Under the pieces are notes generated by a model that was not told the origin of the DNA, did not search any database, and worked only from the letters and a program-made list of their open reading frames with translations. The translations under genes and the position numbers were made by a program. Positions 1 through 11,349 of a stretch of 64,000 nucleotides of DNA are shown one piece after another. The DNA comes from Rhyacophila brunnea (Eukaryota > Arthropoda > Insecta > Trichoptera > Rhyacophilidae): contig JAGYXB010000694.1 of the NCBI GenBank assembly GCA_022495005.1, positions 310,001 through 374,000 on the forward strand. Direction: 5' to 3'. Numbering within the stretch: the stretch's first letter is position 1; the number at the start of each line of letters is the position of its first letter.

Positions 1-2102
1 CGTCGTTCTTTGCCATTTCGAGGATTACCTCTATCGCGTGCAACTTTCATTGCACCTGACTAGTGCAACATTGCACTGCCACATTTGCCGAGGCGATTAG
101 GTGAGCTACTTTACTGGTTTAAATAAGCCGCAAGTTGTACGAGGTTTATCTAGAATTCTGACAGACAGTGGCCGTAGATAATTTTTTGTTTATTTATCGT
201 ATGCAAGTAGTAAAAATATGAATTCTGTCCATACTACGAGAATACATACACCACATTATAAAGGGTTATCAAATAATTAGTACTATAGATTTTAAAAACG
301 TCATACACTGTCATACAGTCATACAGTATTATTTAGCAAATCATCTTAAAAAGATTATATATACATATTTGTACGGCATATACAAATTGTTAAAATGTAT
401 TACAATAGTAATAAATCTATTCAACCTATGTTTCGGGTATTTTATCTATAGAGCTACCCATTTATATTTTAATTTTAAAATTTGATTCAAATGGTAATGT
501 TTGTAATTTTAAGAATCTAATCCGTCAAAACCGTAAACGCACTGCTGAAAATATCGATGTTGTGAATCAAAGTGTTGATGAAAATCCAGCACAATCAATT
601 ACATGTCATTCTGAAGAACTTTGACTTTGATCAATTCAATTCAATTTTTTTTTTTTTTTTACATATTATGGACATTACAAATTATAAGTTTAAGACGTTC
701 ACAACATGACATTTAGAAACAAAGAAACGCTGATGAGTGGGTATTTACAAGACCAATAGTTAAAATTTGTCGCAATTAGTATGTCACCGCGTAGGATATT
801 AGTAAATGCGACGGACGGCGGCGTAAACCCGGGATATGCAAGTCTCGATTCCCGGCCGGGGTGGCTTACTTTTTTCTGTTGGTTATAATATATTTTCTCA
901 GAATTTTTTTTTCAAAATTTTGTATGTTCAAAATTATTTAAATTTAAAATGCCATTGTTATAGCAATTCTTATTTAATCAAAACGAAACTAAAAACAATT
1001 TATTTTATTATAAAACAAGGGTTTAATTTTATTACTTTTGTAATTAATCAAAAATTTTGCTTTCAGCCAGCAACGAATACAAAAATTGAACACTCATACA
1101 ATACTGAAGTTGTGTAAATAACATGAAAACAAACAGTTCAGTCAATATTTATTTTATAAATTCTGAAGCTTATTTTAATTCAAACAATAACTTTCACTTG
1201 CGCAAAAAAAAAATATACGGATATCTAGCAAAAAATAATAACCATACATTGTTTTATGGCATTGAATTATTAAAATGATTCATTACATTTTCATAAAAAG
1301 TTTATTTAGTTTTCAAAAGTTGTTTTATTTATGTTAAATATATCAGTTTTTTTTTAATATGACTATGTAAGTTTGTTCTTGAATAAATTTAGCTTTCAAA
1401 TAAAAACCTTCCTGTTGAACAAAAAAAAACTATTACAATATATTTAACTTGCAGAGTAGATTAAATGAAAAAGGTATCGTAGATATAAAATTTGCTCCTC
1501 TCATTTGCAGCCTAACTTGCTGCAAAACACAGATAAAATGTCAGTTGGTAAAGTTTTTTTTTTGTTTTTTTTTCGGAATGCATAAAAAACCTTTAGAAAA
1601 TTCTTTTGAGCAAATTCTTTTGAGAAAATTCTTATCTTGTCAGATTGCCATCTTGTATATTTCAAAAAAAAAAGTTTTCCTAGCACAATTTAAAATTTAG
1701 GGATGTGTCTTTGAAAGGGGCGCAAATAACGGTTTTTCCAGAAATTTTCTAAGAAACAAGATAAAAGTCAACTCAGTTTTGAATAATTTAACGAGATTTA
1801 AAACACTTTTAATTTAGTATTCAAAGTTAATTATATCTGAATTACTTTCAGTTTTTTTTTCATTGAGAAGATAAAAATAAATTAAAGTTAATTACCTAAG
1901 TAATAAAAAAAAACATTAAAATTTTGCATAATATTTTCAATCAACTTAGATTATCATTATTCTTTATATTATTTAATATTTTTACTACAGATTCTATTCA
2001 AAACATTATAAATTTAAATCACATAACATTATGTACATATTTGAGTTTTTACATTTAGTTATTTAAAATTTTGCTAGAGGTAATATTCATGTTATTTTAC
2101 AG
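1..2102 (+). other. Intron or upstream flank of the dlg-like gene
   Basis: This is AT-rich DNA ahead of the first recognised exon. The first 120 bases are richer in GC, but no Dlg-like exon could be read in them. Positions 484-604 hold an open stretch without a start codon (readable as SNGNVCNFKNLIRQNRKRTA...) that I cannot assign. It could be the end of a decayed transposon gene. A LINE tail lies at 629-721. Confidence 0.4.
629..721 (-). mobile_element. 5'-truncated LINE 3' end, TTGAA-tailed family
   Basis: Read on the minus strand, this matches the last 90 or so bases of the LINE at 49690-50185: AACGTCTTAAACTTATAA, then AATGTCCA, AATATGT and a run ending in TTGAA repeats. Only the extreme 3' end is present, as expected from abortive target-primed reverse transcription. 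Confidence 0.7.
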
Positions 2103-2183
2103 GTAAACGGAGTTTCTGTGATGGGCGTACCCCATTCCGTAGCAGTGGAGGCTTTGAAAAGAGCTGGGAATCAAGTTACCTTG
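2103..2183 (+). CDS. dlg1: Dlg-like MAGUK, exon with the C-terminal part of PDZ1
   Basis: This is an internal exon of 27 codons, phase 0 at both ends. It follows a TTTTACAG acceptor and is followed by a GTAAGA donor. It encodes VNGVSVMGVPHSVAVEALKR and then AGNQVTL, which is the last strands and the alpha-B helix of a Dlg-type PDZ1 (family pattern VN.V...VPH..AVEALK.AG). The histidine that begins alpha-B, the class I ligand determinant, is present. Dlg proteins are cortical scaffolds at septate junctions and synapses that bind C-terminal peptides of membrane proteins. The N-terminal half of PDZ1, with its carboxylate-binding loop, was not found in positions 1-2102, so the gene starts outside the window. 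The symbol rests on domain order and on the exon at 15679. Confidence 0.85.
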
Positions 2184-2608
2184 GTAAGACATATAAAACA
2201 TATTTTCGTGTTCTTATTTCACATAATATTATCGCACCCGCGCAGCTAAACTGACACAAAACAATATGTTACACAATATGTTGAGTTGGAGTAGCGGATA
2301 GCCGATTATAAAATAAAACCAAACGCAAAAGCTAACTCCTAAATTCAGTCGTCTTATTTTTTAAGTGACTAAGCTAATTATTTTTAACCGAAATTAAATA
2401 ATTCTATTAAATGTTTCCTACAATATCGTAAATATGCCAAAAATAACAATTTTAAGAACTAATCAAGAATCAAAAAACTGGTGCTGCATGTAAATAATTT
2501 AATGATTTAAATCTCCCAGTTATTTGCATATTTTTAATTCGCAAATTTTAACTCGTAAATGTAGTAGCATCAAATAAAAATAATATGCCCACTTTATAAA
2601 CATGCTTT

Positions 2609-2827
2609 GGTAATGTTCGGTTATTAGAAATACAGCGGAAAACACATTTTGAAAATAGCCGATAAACTGGATTATTTGTTAGATTAACCTAACCAAACCA
2701 AACCTAACCTAACCTAACATAACTTAACCTAACCTAACCTAAACTAACCCAAACTAACAAATAATCCAGTATATCGGGTATTTTCAAAATGTGTTTTCCG
2801 CTGTATTCCTGATAACCGAACAGCACC
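2609..2827. mobile_element. Hairpin element with internal CCTAA repeats and 8-bp TSD
   Basis: This is a 219-bp element. Its outer arms of about 75 bp are inverted repeats: GTTCGGTTAT, TACAGCGGAAAACACATTTT and TGGATTATTTGTTAG on the left, with the complement on the right. The centre is a run of about ten CCTAA-type pentamers. It is bounded by the exact direct repeat CATGCTTT (2601-2608 and 2828-2835). An 8-bp duplication is typical of hAT or P superfamilies. There is no coding capacity, so it is non-autonomous. Confidence 0.82.
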
Positions 2828-2954
2828 CATGCTTTTCATCAGTGGGTTGTAGGTTAGAATCCCAGGGTTGAATTATCAATAAATTTCTCATATATCATAT
2901 TATTATTTAGATGTTATTTGTGTTCATCGAATCATCGTTACCGAATTCTTCTTT

Positions 2955-3120
2955 TCGTACCATCCCCTATCTGAGGTCGGCCACAATCAGGACGATCTTC
3001 ACTGTATTTTCTGCTGCCCAGAATAGTTCAGTGGAGCTGCACTCATACCAATCACGTAAATTCTTAAATTATAAAATGAGATCGTCTCTTGCAAAGGTTT
3101 ATTGTTGATCATTCCTTAAA
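2955..3120. repeat. Degenerate repeat, related to 6135-6290
   Basis: Scattered blocks are shared with 6135-6290 in the same order and orientation (CATCCC, AATCAGGACGAT / CATCAGGACGAT, GTCGTCT / TCGTCTCT, TCCTTGAAT / TCCTTAAAT). This makes the open frame at 2911-3108 part of an old repeat rather than a gene. The family is unknown. Confidence 0.45.
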
Positions 3121-3924
3121 TGAACACTGTAGTTTAAAACCTTGCAAAACTTTTCGGTTTTTAACCATTCGTTTTAGAACTACTCTGTGTTATATTTGCT
3201 GCTAATCCAAAGAATTTTAAAGATTCGTCTATATTGTCACATCTTAAAGCCTCAATTCTCTGTTGCATTTACTAGTTTAGTATCCATACCTACATGTCAT
3301 AGAACAGGATTGGGAAATATAACAGTGAATCATACACAATTTCAATTCAAATTTAAGTTAAGATCTCGATTACTGAAGAGACTATTATTTTTTATTATTC
3401 CTTGTTACTCATCATAACCAATTCACAAATTCATTTTGGAGCATTAATTGTTAATTCCATTTATTAATTTATTCCTAATATCACAGTGAATATTATATTT
3501 TCTTTTTTTATTTTTCGAATGCGTTGTCAAAGTTATTCATGGCCGTTCTTATGGTGAACATTTCAGGTTTTTTCAGAAATCCATATTTGTATTCAAATCA
3601 CTTAATATTCATAAATGTATGCGCCACCCAAAAATTGCAAATTTCTAAAGCAACTAAATTTACATATCGGATATGAACGTAAAATCGTAGCTTCATTTGA
3701 TTTGCAATGTCACTGTGATTGCCAAACTGTCTCGTTTGGCATAAAATATTAAATATTTAAGTACATATTCTGTATATTTATTCGAATAGATTTGTACTTT
3801 GTTATTGTCAATAATAGTAACCTTGATCCGTTAGTATTTTCCTATATACTATGACAAAAAATATAAACATTCATAAGCCGGCAAAAGTATGGACAAAAGC
3901 ACGGCTATAATAATACGAGATGTA

Positions 3925-5050
3925 TATTATGTAAGATTGACTGTAGATGATGTGGAGAAGATAGAAGCTCATTGTTGCGTAGATATTTGGAGGAGTGTTT
4001 AGTGATCGTTACAAGAATATAATAATAAGGGTGATAAGGTACTGATGAGATCAATGTGATCAAGAGGTTGACTATATTAATGAACTGAGAAACTTGATTC
4101 GAATAGAATAACGTTGACTATATCGAGTGAAAGACTCGTGGCAATAGTAGTGAGTCTCGTGACGGACTTGATAAATGAGTGACGATTCGTGCATTGTCCT
4201 TCCAATTTATACAAAAGCAGTACATATATCTGTATACCAGAGGTAAACTATTGTAACTCCAGAAATCGTGAAATGGTGTTATTGTTATATTGTTACTTCA
4301 TTACTTATCCTGCATACGTGGTAAACAGCTGTAACTCATATTACTCTTATTATAAAAGTTAAAAATTAAAAATGTCATTGTAACTCCATAACTATTAAAG
4401 GTAAACAACAGTAATAAAACATACAATTCTTTTGATGAAACTTATAATCCGACAACAGCGGTAAACAATTGTTTGAATTGAAATTAGAACTAACCATTTT
4501 ATTTGAAAAAAAAAAAAAAAACATGTGTATTTGTTGCATTTCTTACCATTTGTTCCCAATCCCAAGGAGTAAATTTAAAAAAAACCCTTGGACCTACAGT
4601 TGTTTATTACTTATTAGCATATTTTATTGTGTACCACCAACAAATTTCGAGGTAAACAAATGTATCTCCATTATAAGCGTTAAATAATAATAATAATAAT
4701 AATAATAAAAATATATACATATTATAATAGAACACGAGAAAATATGCTTGTTTTGATAAATAAATAAATATGATATTTTTCCATTCACGAATGCCAGAAG
4801 TTGAAAGTACCAAAAATCACAAATTCGTCTCTCCTGTGAAGTTGTCATTTTGGATATACCGTAGCTTACCTCTGGTATACAGATATTACAAGAGATATTG
4901 TCGCAATTAACAAATCAAAACAGACACTACTGATTTAATTATGATTGAGGAAATGCTGACTATTATTATCACTCTATGATAATCTAATGCTCTTGACAAC
5001 AAAACATACATATTAAAATGTCTCAGTCATTTAATGCTGAGTAATATGAT
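3925..5050 (+). repeat. Long dispersed repeat, copy 1 (carries the 4225-4886 insertion)
   Basis: Outside the inserted element this aligns with 37190-37600: CGAGTGAAAGACTCGTG, TGCATTGTCCTTCCAATTTA, AGATATTGTCGCAATTA, TTATGATTGAGGAAATGCTG and CAAAACATACATA all recur there. The reading frame that is open at 37297 is broken here and lacks the ATG. Confidence 0.7.
4225..4886. mobile_element. Non-autonomous element with GGTAAAC subrepeats, proven by an empty site
   Basis: The ends are inverted repeats: ATATCTGTATACCAGAGGTA on the left and TACCTCTGGTATACAGATAT on the right. The related repeat at 37.4 kb runs straight from CAGTACAT into ATATTACAAAAGATATTG with nothing between, so it is an empty site. 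Inside, GGTAAAC recurs at 4242, 4320, 4400, 4460 and 4651, always in the same orientation and often followed by TGTAACTCC or a variant. There is no transposase. An (AAT)n tract lies at 4686-4710. Confidence 0.75.
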
Positions 5051-5184
5051 TGATACATAAGTATCAATACGCGTAATTTGCTTACTATACTATACTATAT
5101 TTACATTAGCGTACTGTCTTATATAATATAGATAGTGGAAGTATTACACTTCTTCAAATTCTCTTTATTTTTGGTTATTCTTGT

Positions 5185-5395
5185 TGGTATATTATGATTT
5201 TGCTTCGTTCTACGCCATATCACGGACTTCGGCGTCGATTCGCGTGTCTTTTCGCTGTTTTTTCCCTTTCTGTCACTGCTTTAAATAGAGATAGAGTGTT
5301 TACTTCAAATAACTATTTGCGATTCTTCTTCCCGGGCTTCGGAAAGAGAAAAGACACTCAAGTTGGTCCAACTAGCCGTTGAATCTTTAGCCTTC
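5185..5395 (+). other. GC-richer island, unassigned
   Basis: A short open frame of 62 codons (5194-5382) lies in DNA noticeably richer in GC than the surrounding intron. Neither strand gives a recognisable protein. It could be part of a retroelement terminal repeat or leader. Confidence 0.25.
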
Positions 5396-5674
5396 CGATT
5401 TAATCGCCATAAATTTTAATATGTAAAAACTGCCAGTTAATTTTGTCGTAATTAGATAATATTACGCTTGTTGCTTAATTGGTAAATTACAGTCTGTGCA
5501 TATCCAGTGGATACGGGTTCATTTATATATTATATATGAGGTGTTGTCAAATAATATAATATGTTAAATTCATTTATATAAATATTAGTTTCATATTTAT
5601 TAGCACCATTTAAACAGTTGTATATCAACGTTATTATATTTTTTACTACAAACGGCTCCAAAATATTATATTTG

Positions 5675-5919
5675 TGTCGCTAGAATTCAAAATCAGCCAT
5701 GTCCACCTTTAGGTATTTTTGACTTTTTGTGAATTGCTGAAGAACTACTGCTTTCTAACATTTATGCATTATCAAAATGTGTAATTTAATAATTTTAAAT
5801 ATTCTATACTCGAAATAATATAAACTTTCACCCTTGTGACTGTGTGTTTGAGAAAACAAAAAGCTGTTTTTCTCCGATTCATCTATTATGGACTTGGCTG
5901 ATTTTGAAATCTAGCGACA
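5675..5919 (-). mobile_element. 245-bp MITE, family A, copy 1
   Basis: The terminal inverted repeats are about 31 bp: TGTCGCTAGAATTCAAAATC at one end and GATTTTGAAATCTAGCGACA at the other. The interior (GGTATTTTTGACTTTTTGTG, AACTTTCACCCTTGTGACT, AAAGCTGTTTTTCTCC) is the reverse complement of the copies at 18046 and 20997. It is inserted in the PDZ1-PDZ2 intron. Confidence 0.85.
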
Positions 5920-5925
5920 AATTTG

Positions 5926-7580
5926 GTCGCATTAAAAAAGCTTTTTCCAGATTCAGTCTTTATTGCGGTGGTATGTGACCGGATATCTTTCATCACATAT
6001 TTTAATTCATTACTCAATTCTACATTAATTCTCTCATTTCCAAATTATTGATATTGAAAGTTATTTTGAGCTACAAACTCATCTTAAATCATTATATTTT
6101 CCATACTATATGCTAATATTTATTCTTGTTAGTATCGTGTCATCCCATAAAGCAAGTCAGCGAACATCAGGACGATTTTTGATTTATCATTTGCTATCCA
6201 GTGTGGTGTTGCCGGAATTTATTAAGTCACTAAATTAGGTGTCGTCTTTAGCTACGATTAGCATTGACCTTTCCTTGAATTGAGTTGGGGAATACTGTAC
6301 TTTTATTCAGTTGCAATGTAGCCAAGGTTGTGTAGTTATCTGGTTTTTAAACCACGTAGAATTTTTTGTTCCTTCTCGGTTCGATTGTAGTATATTATGT
6401 CCATATAACCATATCTCTCCGTGACATCTTCTGGTTTAGCGTCCATTTCTCTAACACGATAGAAATTATAATAAAAACATGACCATACAATGTAAAAAAT
6501 ATAATGATATAAACAATTTATTGTTATAATATATTGAAGACTATAAATAATAATCTGGCAAACGTTAGTGTTGAAATAATTGAGAAGTCCCCATATCTCA
6601 AAATGCTCTCGCGTCGGTTCCAAATTTGATTTGGTTCAAATGCGAATTTTCCACCATTGAAATTTCGCGAAAAGTGAATATGAATGTGGTGCCGGGTACC
6701 GATGAATACGCGATTCGTACCACTATGACAATAATTTAATACATACTAGAAAAAGACAACTTCATGCTGTAAAACTGTCTTACGCTTGATGTACCATAAC
6801 ATTATTACAAAGTCATATTATTATTTAAAGGTTCTGCAAAAGCGTTGAAAAAATCTTTTTCTATATTAATATATACAGAGGTTCGCTTAAATATATGAAA
6901 GCTAAACCAAAACAAGGTTACTAAAATACCGCATTCCAAACGTATTTCTATCACACTTTAAACCACTATCGCCTGTTAGATTCACATACATATATTTTAA
7001 TCATACTGAGTAGTTTGGATATCACGCCAGATATTCAAATTTTGAAATTAATTATTTCTACGATGACAGAAAGTTTTACAAGTAAACAATTTTTGCATTT
7101 TCCGTAAGTACTAACGTAAAGTGGAGTGGGAAAATAAATTGCATTAAATTATTTATAAATTAATACTGATAAATAATGATAAAAATATTAAAATTGTGCA
7201 TAATTGTAATACTGAAACCATAATATTTATTTTTTCAGTAACACACCATATTATTTGATCCTATAAAGAGAGATAACAAAATAATAAATTTTTACTGGTT
7301 TATGTATAAAAATGCTTGCATTATAAAGCTAAGCAATGCAATTCTATTTCAATTTGATACTACCAAAAATCAGATGACAAATGTTAATACTATAACACAT
7401 ATATCTACAATGAAATTATTCTAAATCAACCACAGTTTATTTAACCATTAGCCTAAGTAATATTTTTTCCGCTTCACTTTTATATTGTATTAAAGCTTAT
7501 TCCCCTTAAAATAATGACGTTTCTTAATACTCTTGTCTAATCGTTATGTATCGCAGATAATTTATTTCATACTTTTTTTC
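5926..7580. other. AT-rich intron with no assigned feature except the repeat at 6135
   Basis: This stretch completes the 5.4-kb PDZ1-PDZ2 intron. I see only AT-rich DNA and the old repeat at 6135-6290. The 95-codon minus-strand frame at 6336-6623 shows no recognisable protein. Confidence 0.5.
6135..6290. repeat. Degenerate repeat, related to 2955-3120
   Basis: This is the second copy of the old repeat seen at 2955-3120. No open frame is preserved and both copies lie within the same intron of the dlg-like gene. Confidence 0.4.
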
Positions 7581-7583
7581 TAG

Positions 7584-7784
7584 TATGTAAGAAGAGCGAA
7601 TCCATCCAGACGGTCAGTAAGTGTAGTTCTAGAAAAAGGATTAAGAGGACTTGGCTTCAGTATAGCTGGCGGGAGAGGAAGTGCGCATGCTCCTGGAGAT
7701 GATGGTGTATTCGTAACGCAAGTCAGCGCTGCGGCAGGGAAGCTTCGAGTTGGCGATCGCCTGGTTGCTGTTAACAATCCTGAG
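7584..7784 (+). CDS. dlg1: Dlg-like MAGUK, exon with the N-terminal part of PDZ2
   Basis: This exon has 67 codons, phase 0 at both ends, after a TTTTTCTAG acceptor and before a GTACAA donor. It starts with YVRRANPSRRSVS, which fits the short basic PDZ1-PDZ2 linker of Dlg proteins. PDZ2 follows: the carboxylate-binding loop GLGF is at exon residues 22-25, followed by SIAGG and later by PGDDGVFVTQV and LRVGDRLVAVNN. The usual GGAA..DG turn between strands C and D is shortened to SAAAGK, so this PDZ2 is a few residues smaller than is typical. Base composition is clearly richer in GC than the surrounding intron. The overlapping minus-strand reading frames at 7580-7982 are shadows. Confidence 0.92.
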
Positions 7785-8690
7785 GTACAAAATATCGGTT
7801 TTTTTGAGTTTATATGAGTGATTATATATAATTTTAACTACCTCAGAAACATGGCTATTATAAAGACCCTTGAAAAGATCTTGATTATTACCAATCCAAT
7901 TAACCAAATTATATTTGTCGATTTCATATTTATATAGCTCTATTTGAACAAATAGTGATAAAAATTCCATGCAGAGTTTCAACAGTTGACTATCATGATA
8001 TAGTCAGAGAGATGACAATAATTATAACTACATGTGCGGTGATTTTGAAAATTATTTCTCACATCGTGCCACCGCCGGACCTCAAGTTATATTTGTCGTA
8101 TTGTACGACCATTATAGATACATTAAAGGCAATGTACAATCTAATACATTTGAATAATATAACAATAATAAAATTAATCATCACAACATAAAGTATACAT
8201 TAATCTGGTATGAAATCATATTTTTTGGGTTAACTAAACGTCAAAGTGACAAAATAAATAATAAATGTCGGTAGTATTGAGCATGTGCAACAAAAGTTAA
8301 TATTAACATCCTGTTTAGGCAACCGCCGTCATACATAATTGATTCGTAATGTTTTGGAGTTATCTCGGATTAAGAAAAATTAATAAAAAGTGTTATGGAG
8401 TTAACTAGTTGGAATAGAACTGCTAAGGTGTCTTTTAAATTTTCTCAATAATGGCGACCATTTTTCGTATATCTGTGGTTATACTCGTACATCCGAATCC
8501 GTACAGTGTCATTTAATGTTAAGTCAAATAAAATGCTTTTAACTTTTCATGCAAATAGTTACATATTTAAATTTCACGCATAAATACGTATTGTATAATG
8601 TAATAACCACCTCTTATATATTTTTCTTATAGTATATTAATTGTATTTATGTAAAATGTAGAATCTTGTAAATATTCTTTTTTTTACTAG

Positions 8691-8826
8691 TTGGGCGAAA
8701 CAACCCTAGTCGGAGTGACGCACGCAGAAGCTGTAGCTGCCCTGAAAGCAGCTGGAGACACTGTCGAACTTCTCGTAATGCCAGCCTTAAGATCGTCATC
8801 GCAGTCAGATTCTTTATGTGGAAGAC
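8691..8826 (+). CDS. dlg1: Dlg-like MAGUK, exon with the C-terminal part of PDZ2
   Basis: This exon has 45 codons plus one base (phase 0 in, phase 1 out), between a TTTACTAG acceptor and a GTAAGAT donor. It encodes LGETTLVGVTHAEAVAALKA followed by AGDTVELLV, closing PDZ2 with its alpha-B helix. The first helix residue is histidine, as in class I PDZ domains that prefer Ser/Thr at position -2 of the ligand. A serine-rich tail (RSSSQSDSLCGR) begins the PDZ2-PDZ3 linker. The upstream intron is 906 bp and the downstream one 534 bp. Confidence 0.9.
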
Positions 8827-9360
8827 GTAAGATATTTTAAGTCTTTGCTACCCATAATTATACTGTACATATTCAGCAGATACATTTGGATTGAAACATG
8901 AATTCCAATTTACATAAAACTAATTGATCTAATTTTAAGATATACTTTAAATGGGTAATGTTAAAGAAAGAAATGCAATCTATACGTTCAATCTCTCTAG
9001 TGTGAGCTTACAAATAAATTTCTTGGATAAAAAAAATAGTGAAGCTCAATTAGATCCATGGCTTTAGTTTATGTAAAGTCTGCCTCTTGTAACTAGAGTC
9101 CATTGTCCTGAGTTTTCAAGGGACTGATAATCTGATTTTCATAATAACTAAACACTTTTGATGAAGTTAAGATTGTTGCAGTGGGATAAGTCCATTGAAT
9201 TTCGAAAAATCCTTTTTATCTGTCATTGTTTTCATACCGAAGTAGATGATAATATATTAAAGAGTGTCTTAATTAAGCAACACATAAAGCAAATATGTAA
9301 CATTTTTTTTTAATTCAATAATATTATAAGTAATAATTTTAAATATTGGTTTATTTTAAG

Positions 9361-9427
9361 AGAGATCACAAGCAACATCCTGCTCTGCTCTTCACGAGTT
9401 AGCTGTAATAGAACAAGATATTCCAAG
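9361..9427 (+). CDS. dlg1: Dlg-like MAGUK, PDZ2-PDZ3 linker exon
   Basis: This is a 67-bp micro-exon between a TTATTTTAAG acceptor and a GTATAG donor. It is accepted because its length restores the frame exactly: it takes the single base left by the exon ending at 8826 and leaves two bases for the exon at 10697. It encodes roughly QRSQATSCSALHELAVIEQD followed by IPR. The end resembles the stretch ahead of PDZ3 in insect Dlg (acidic residue, isoleucine, arginine, then RT[IV]). The whole linker is short, about 40 residues, and lacks the long Gln/Ser-rich insert seen in fly Dlg. Confidence 0.72.
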
Positions 9428-9920
9428 GTATAGTTAATAATCAAGACGTATTCAATTTATACCAGCTGAGGTCGTTACCCTGGTGGTTAAAAGGCACATC
9501 TAGCACATAATGTGATGTATTTTTATTGCTTTGCCAAGTTTAAATATGTTTGCTTAATGTATCTAGAACACCGTAAGCAGAAGTTTAGAAGAAATTAATA
9601 CACCAATTATTTTAGTATAAAGTATTTCCACAATGCAGTCATAATAAAATGTAGCTAATTGTACATTCTTATCTCTCGCATATATCAAAAACTATTCCAT
9701 GCAAACATAATATTACCAACATAATTTTAGACTTATTCTATTAGTATGTAAGATAAACCCTGAAACTTAATCTTTTCATAAATAGATAATATTATTTTAT
9801 TAAAATATTTTCAATACGAAAAGTATGTTGGTTAAAATCATTCACATTATGATAACAATTTACATATTAATGTATTAAATATACTTTTAATTGATTTAAG
9901 TTTATACTATTATATTTGAG

Positions 9921-10126
9921 TCACTTTTTTTAATCCGCGTTTTACCTTTCAGCATCCTCAGGCAGTATGCGCACTCACCAATGGCAAATAGACACTGACA
10001 ACGAATACAATTAATTCTTGTTTATATAGCAATGTATTCGTTGTCAGTGTATATATTTGCCTTTATTGGAGAGTGCGCAAAGTGCCTGAAGATGCCGAAA
10101 GGCAAAACCCGGATCACCAAAAGTGA
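9921..10126. mobile_element. 206-bp foldback element, family G
   Basis: Arms of about 55 bp are imperfect inverted repeats: TCACTTTTTTTAATCCGCG and CCTTTCAGCATCCTCAGGCA on the left, TGCCTGAAGATGCCGAAAGG and CGGATCACCAAAAGTGA on the right. A second internal stem pairs ACACTGACAACGAATACAAT with ATTCGTTGTCAGTGT. Related half-copies lie at 44140-44230 and 50206-50300. It lies in the linker-PDZ3 intron. Confidence 0.75.
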
Positions 10127-10696
10127 TTTAAATAGAATAGTACAAAACTCAAATCAATTGGAATTTTAATTCAATTTCCATCAAGTATTAAATTTGTAAT
10201 ATACATACGTCAATTATTATTGTATATAATATGCAATTTAATGAGATATCATTATAATAATATATATTAAAAGATATTTAATCGTAACGTACCTACCATA
10301 TAATATTATATGAGACGTTTTAATAAATTCCGTTTCAAGTTAAACTTGAGAGCTTTCTCGAACACAACTTCTGATCACACACATAATATTATAATATCAT
10401 ATTATATCGAAATTTTGTTATCAACAAAATTATTTGGCCCCAATTTTTCAATGCGTCAACGTACAAAATATGATTTTTCTTATAGTTACCTACTAATTAA
10501 CTAAAAACGTTAAGAAATTACCGTCAAGTTATAAAATATGAATACAAATATTGATTTTGCTTTGCTATTATACTAAATTAAGTTACGTTGAATTTAATTT
10601 GGACACCAAATAATAGCACCTTGATTTGGTTCAATAATTGCTACCTGATCCATTATTGTATTGTCAATATTGTAATTATCTCCATGTCAAATACAG

Positions 10697-10907
10697 GGGC
10701 GTCCGCACTGTGACACTAAGGCGAAGCGGCTCTAGGCTAGGTATGGATATAGTGGGTGGTGAAGGAGGGGGCGGGGGCGTCTTCGTGAGCGGAGTCGCCG
10801 GCTCAGGGGCGGCGGCAGGGCGCTTGCACAAAGGAGACCAAATTCTCGCAGTAGATACCGCGGATCTCACGACGGCCAGCCACGAGCAGGCAGCGAGAGC
10901 CCTCAAG
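10697..10907 (+). CDS. dlg1: Dlg-like MAGUK, exon with most of PDZ3
   Basis: This exon has one base plus 70 codons, after an AAATACAG acceptor and before a GTAACT donor. It encodes GVRTVTLRRSGSRLGMDIVGG, a glycine run, VFVSGV, LHKGDQILAVDTADL and ASHEQAARALK, in the order of Dlg PDZ3. The GDQIL strand and the ASHEQAA alpha-B helix, with its histidine, match the family closely. The carboxylate-binding loop reads RLGM where Dlg proteins normally have GLGF. The turn after strand C is alanine-rich (GSGAAAGR). The exon is markedly GC-rich within AT-rich introns. The open frame continues past the donor to 10976, but the splice to 15679 is much better supported. Confidence 0.93.
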
Positions 10908-11214
10908 GTAACTATTGCTACTGAGACTCTGCTAATAGCGTTTCACCTGGGCGGTGAAAGCGTATCTAATAATTAAGCTCTAGGCTAAGGGTGCATTATA
11001 TGATTGGATATTAGTTTACTGAAGTATCAATATTAAAGCTGCATATTGAAAACAAAAGCAGTGAAGTACCTTGACCATTTTTTTGAACGCAAGAGAAAAC
11101 TCTGATGACATTGTGGTGTTCGATGTGTGGGTTATGGTGTTGAGGATGATGATGATGATGAAAAAGTCTAAGATGTATGCTGGAGCGAGTTTTATTTGCA
11201 GCGTAACGGTTGGT

Positions 11215-11345
11215 ACGATAGTATAAATACAATGACAGTACATAATTATTATTATGTACTGAGATAGTTACTAGCCAGGTACTTAGATTTGAGTGACATT
11301 TTTACAAATCATTACTCGTAATTTATACAGTCGAAAGTGATACCT
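11215..11345. repeat. Dispersed repeat I, copy 1
   Basis: Shared with 31735-31850 in the same orientation: GACAGTACATAAT, TACTGAGATAGT, GAGTGACATTT and TAATTTATACAGTC have counterparts there. The family is unknown. Confidence 0.5.
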
Positions 11346-11349
11346 AAAC

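Noticed and set aside
1..120. GC-richer start of the window as the missing first half of PDZ1
   Set aside because: No frame gives a GLGF loop or any other PDZ1 landmark, and stops occur in the relevant frames.
7641..7982. 113-codon minus-strand reading frame
   Set aside because: It overlaps the PDZ2 exon on the other strand, whose protein match and splice sites are strong.
10638..10976. Taking the whole 112-codon frame around PDZ3 as one exon
   Set aside because: The ATG lies in intron sequence ahead of a good acceptor. The residues after 10907 do not continue PDZ3, whereas those at 15679 do.
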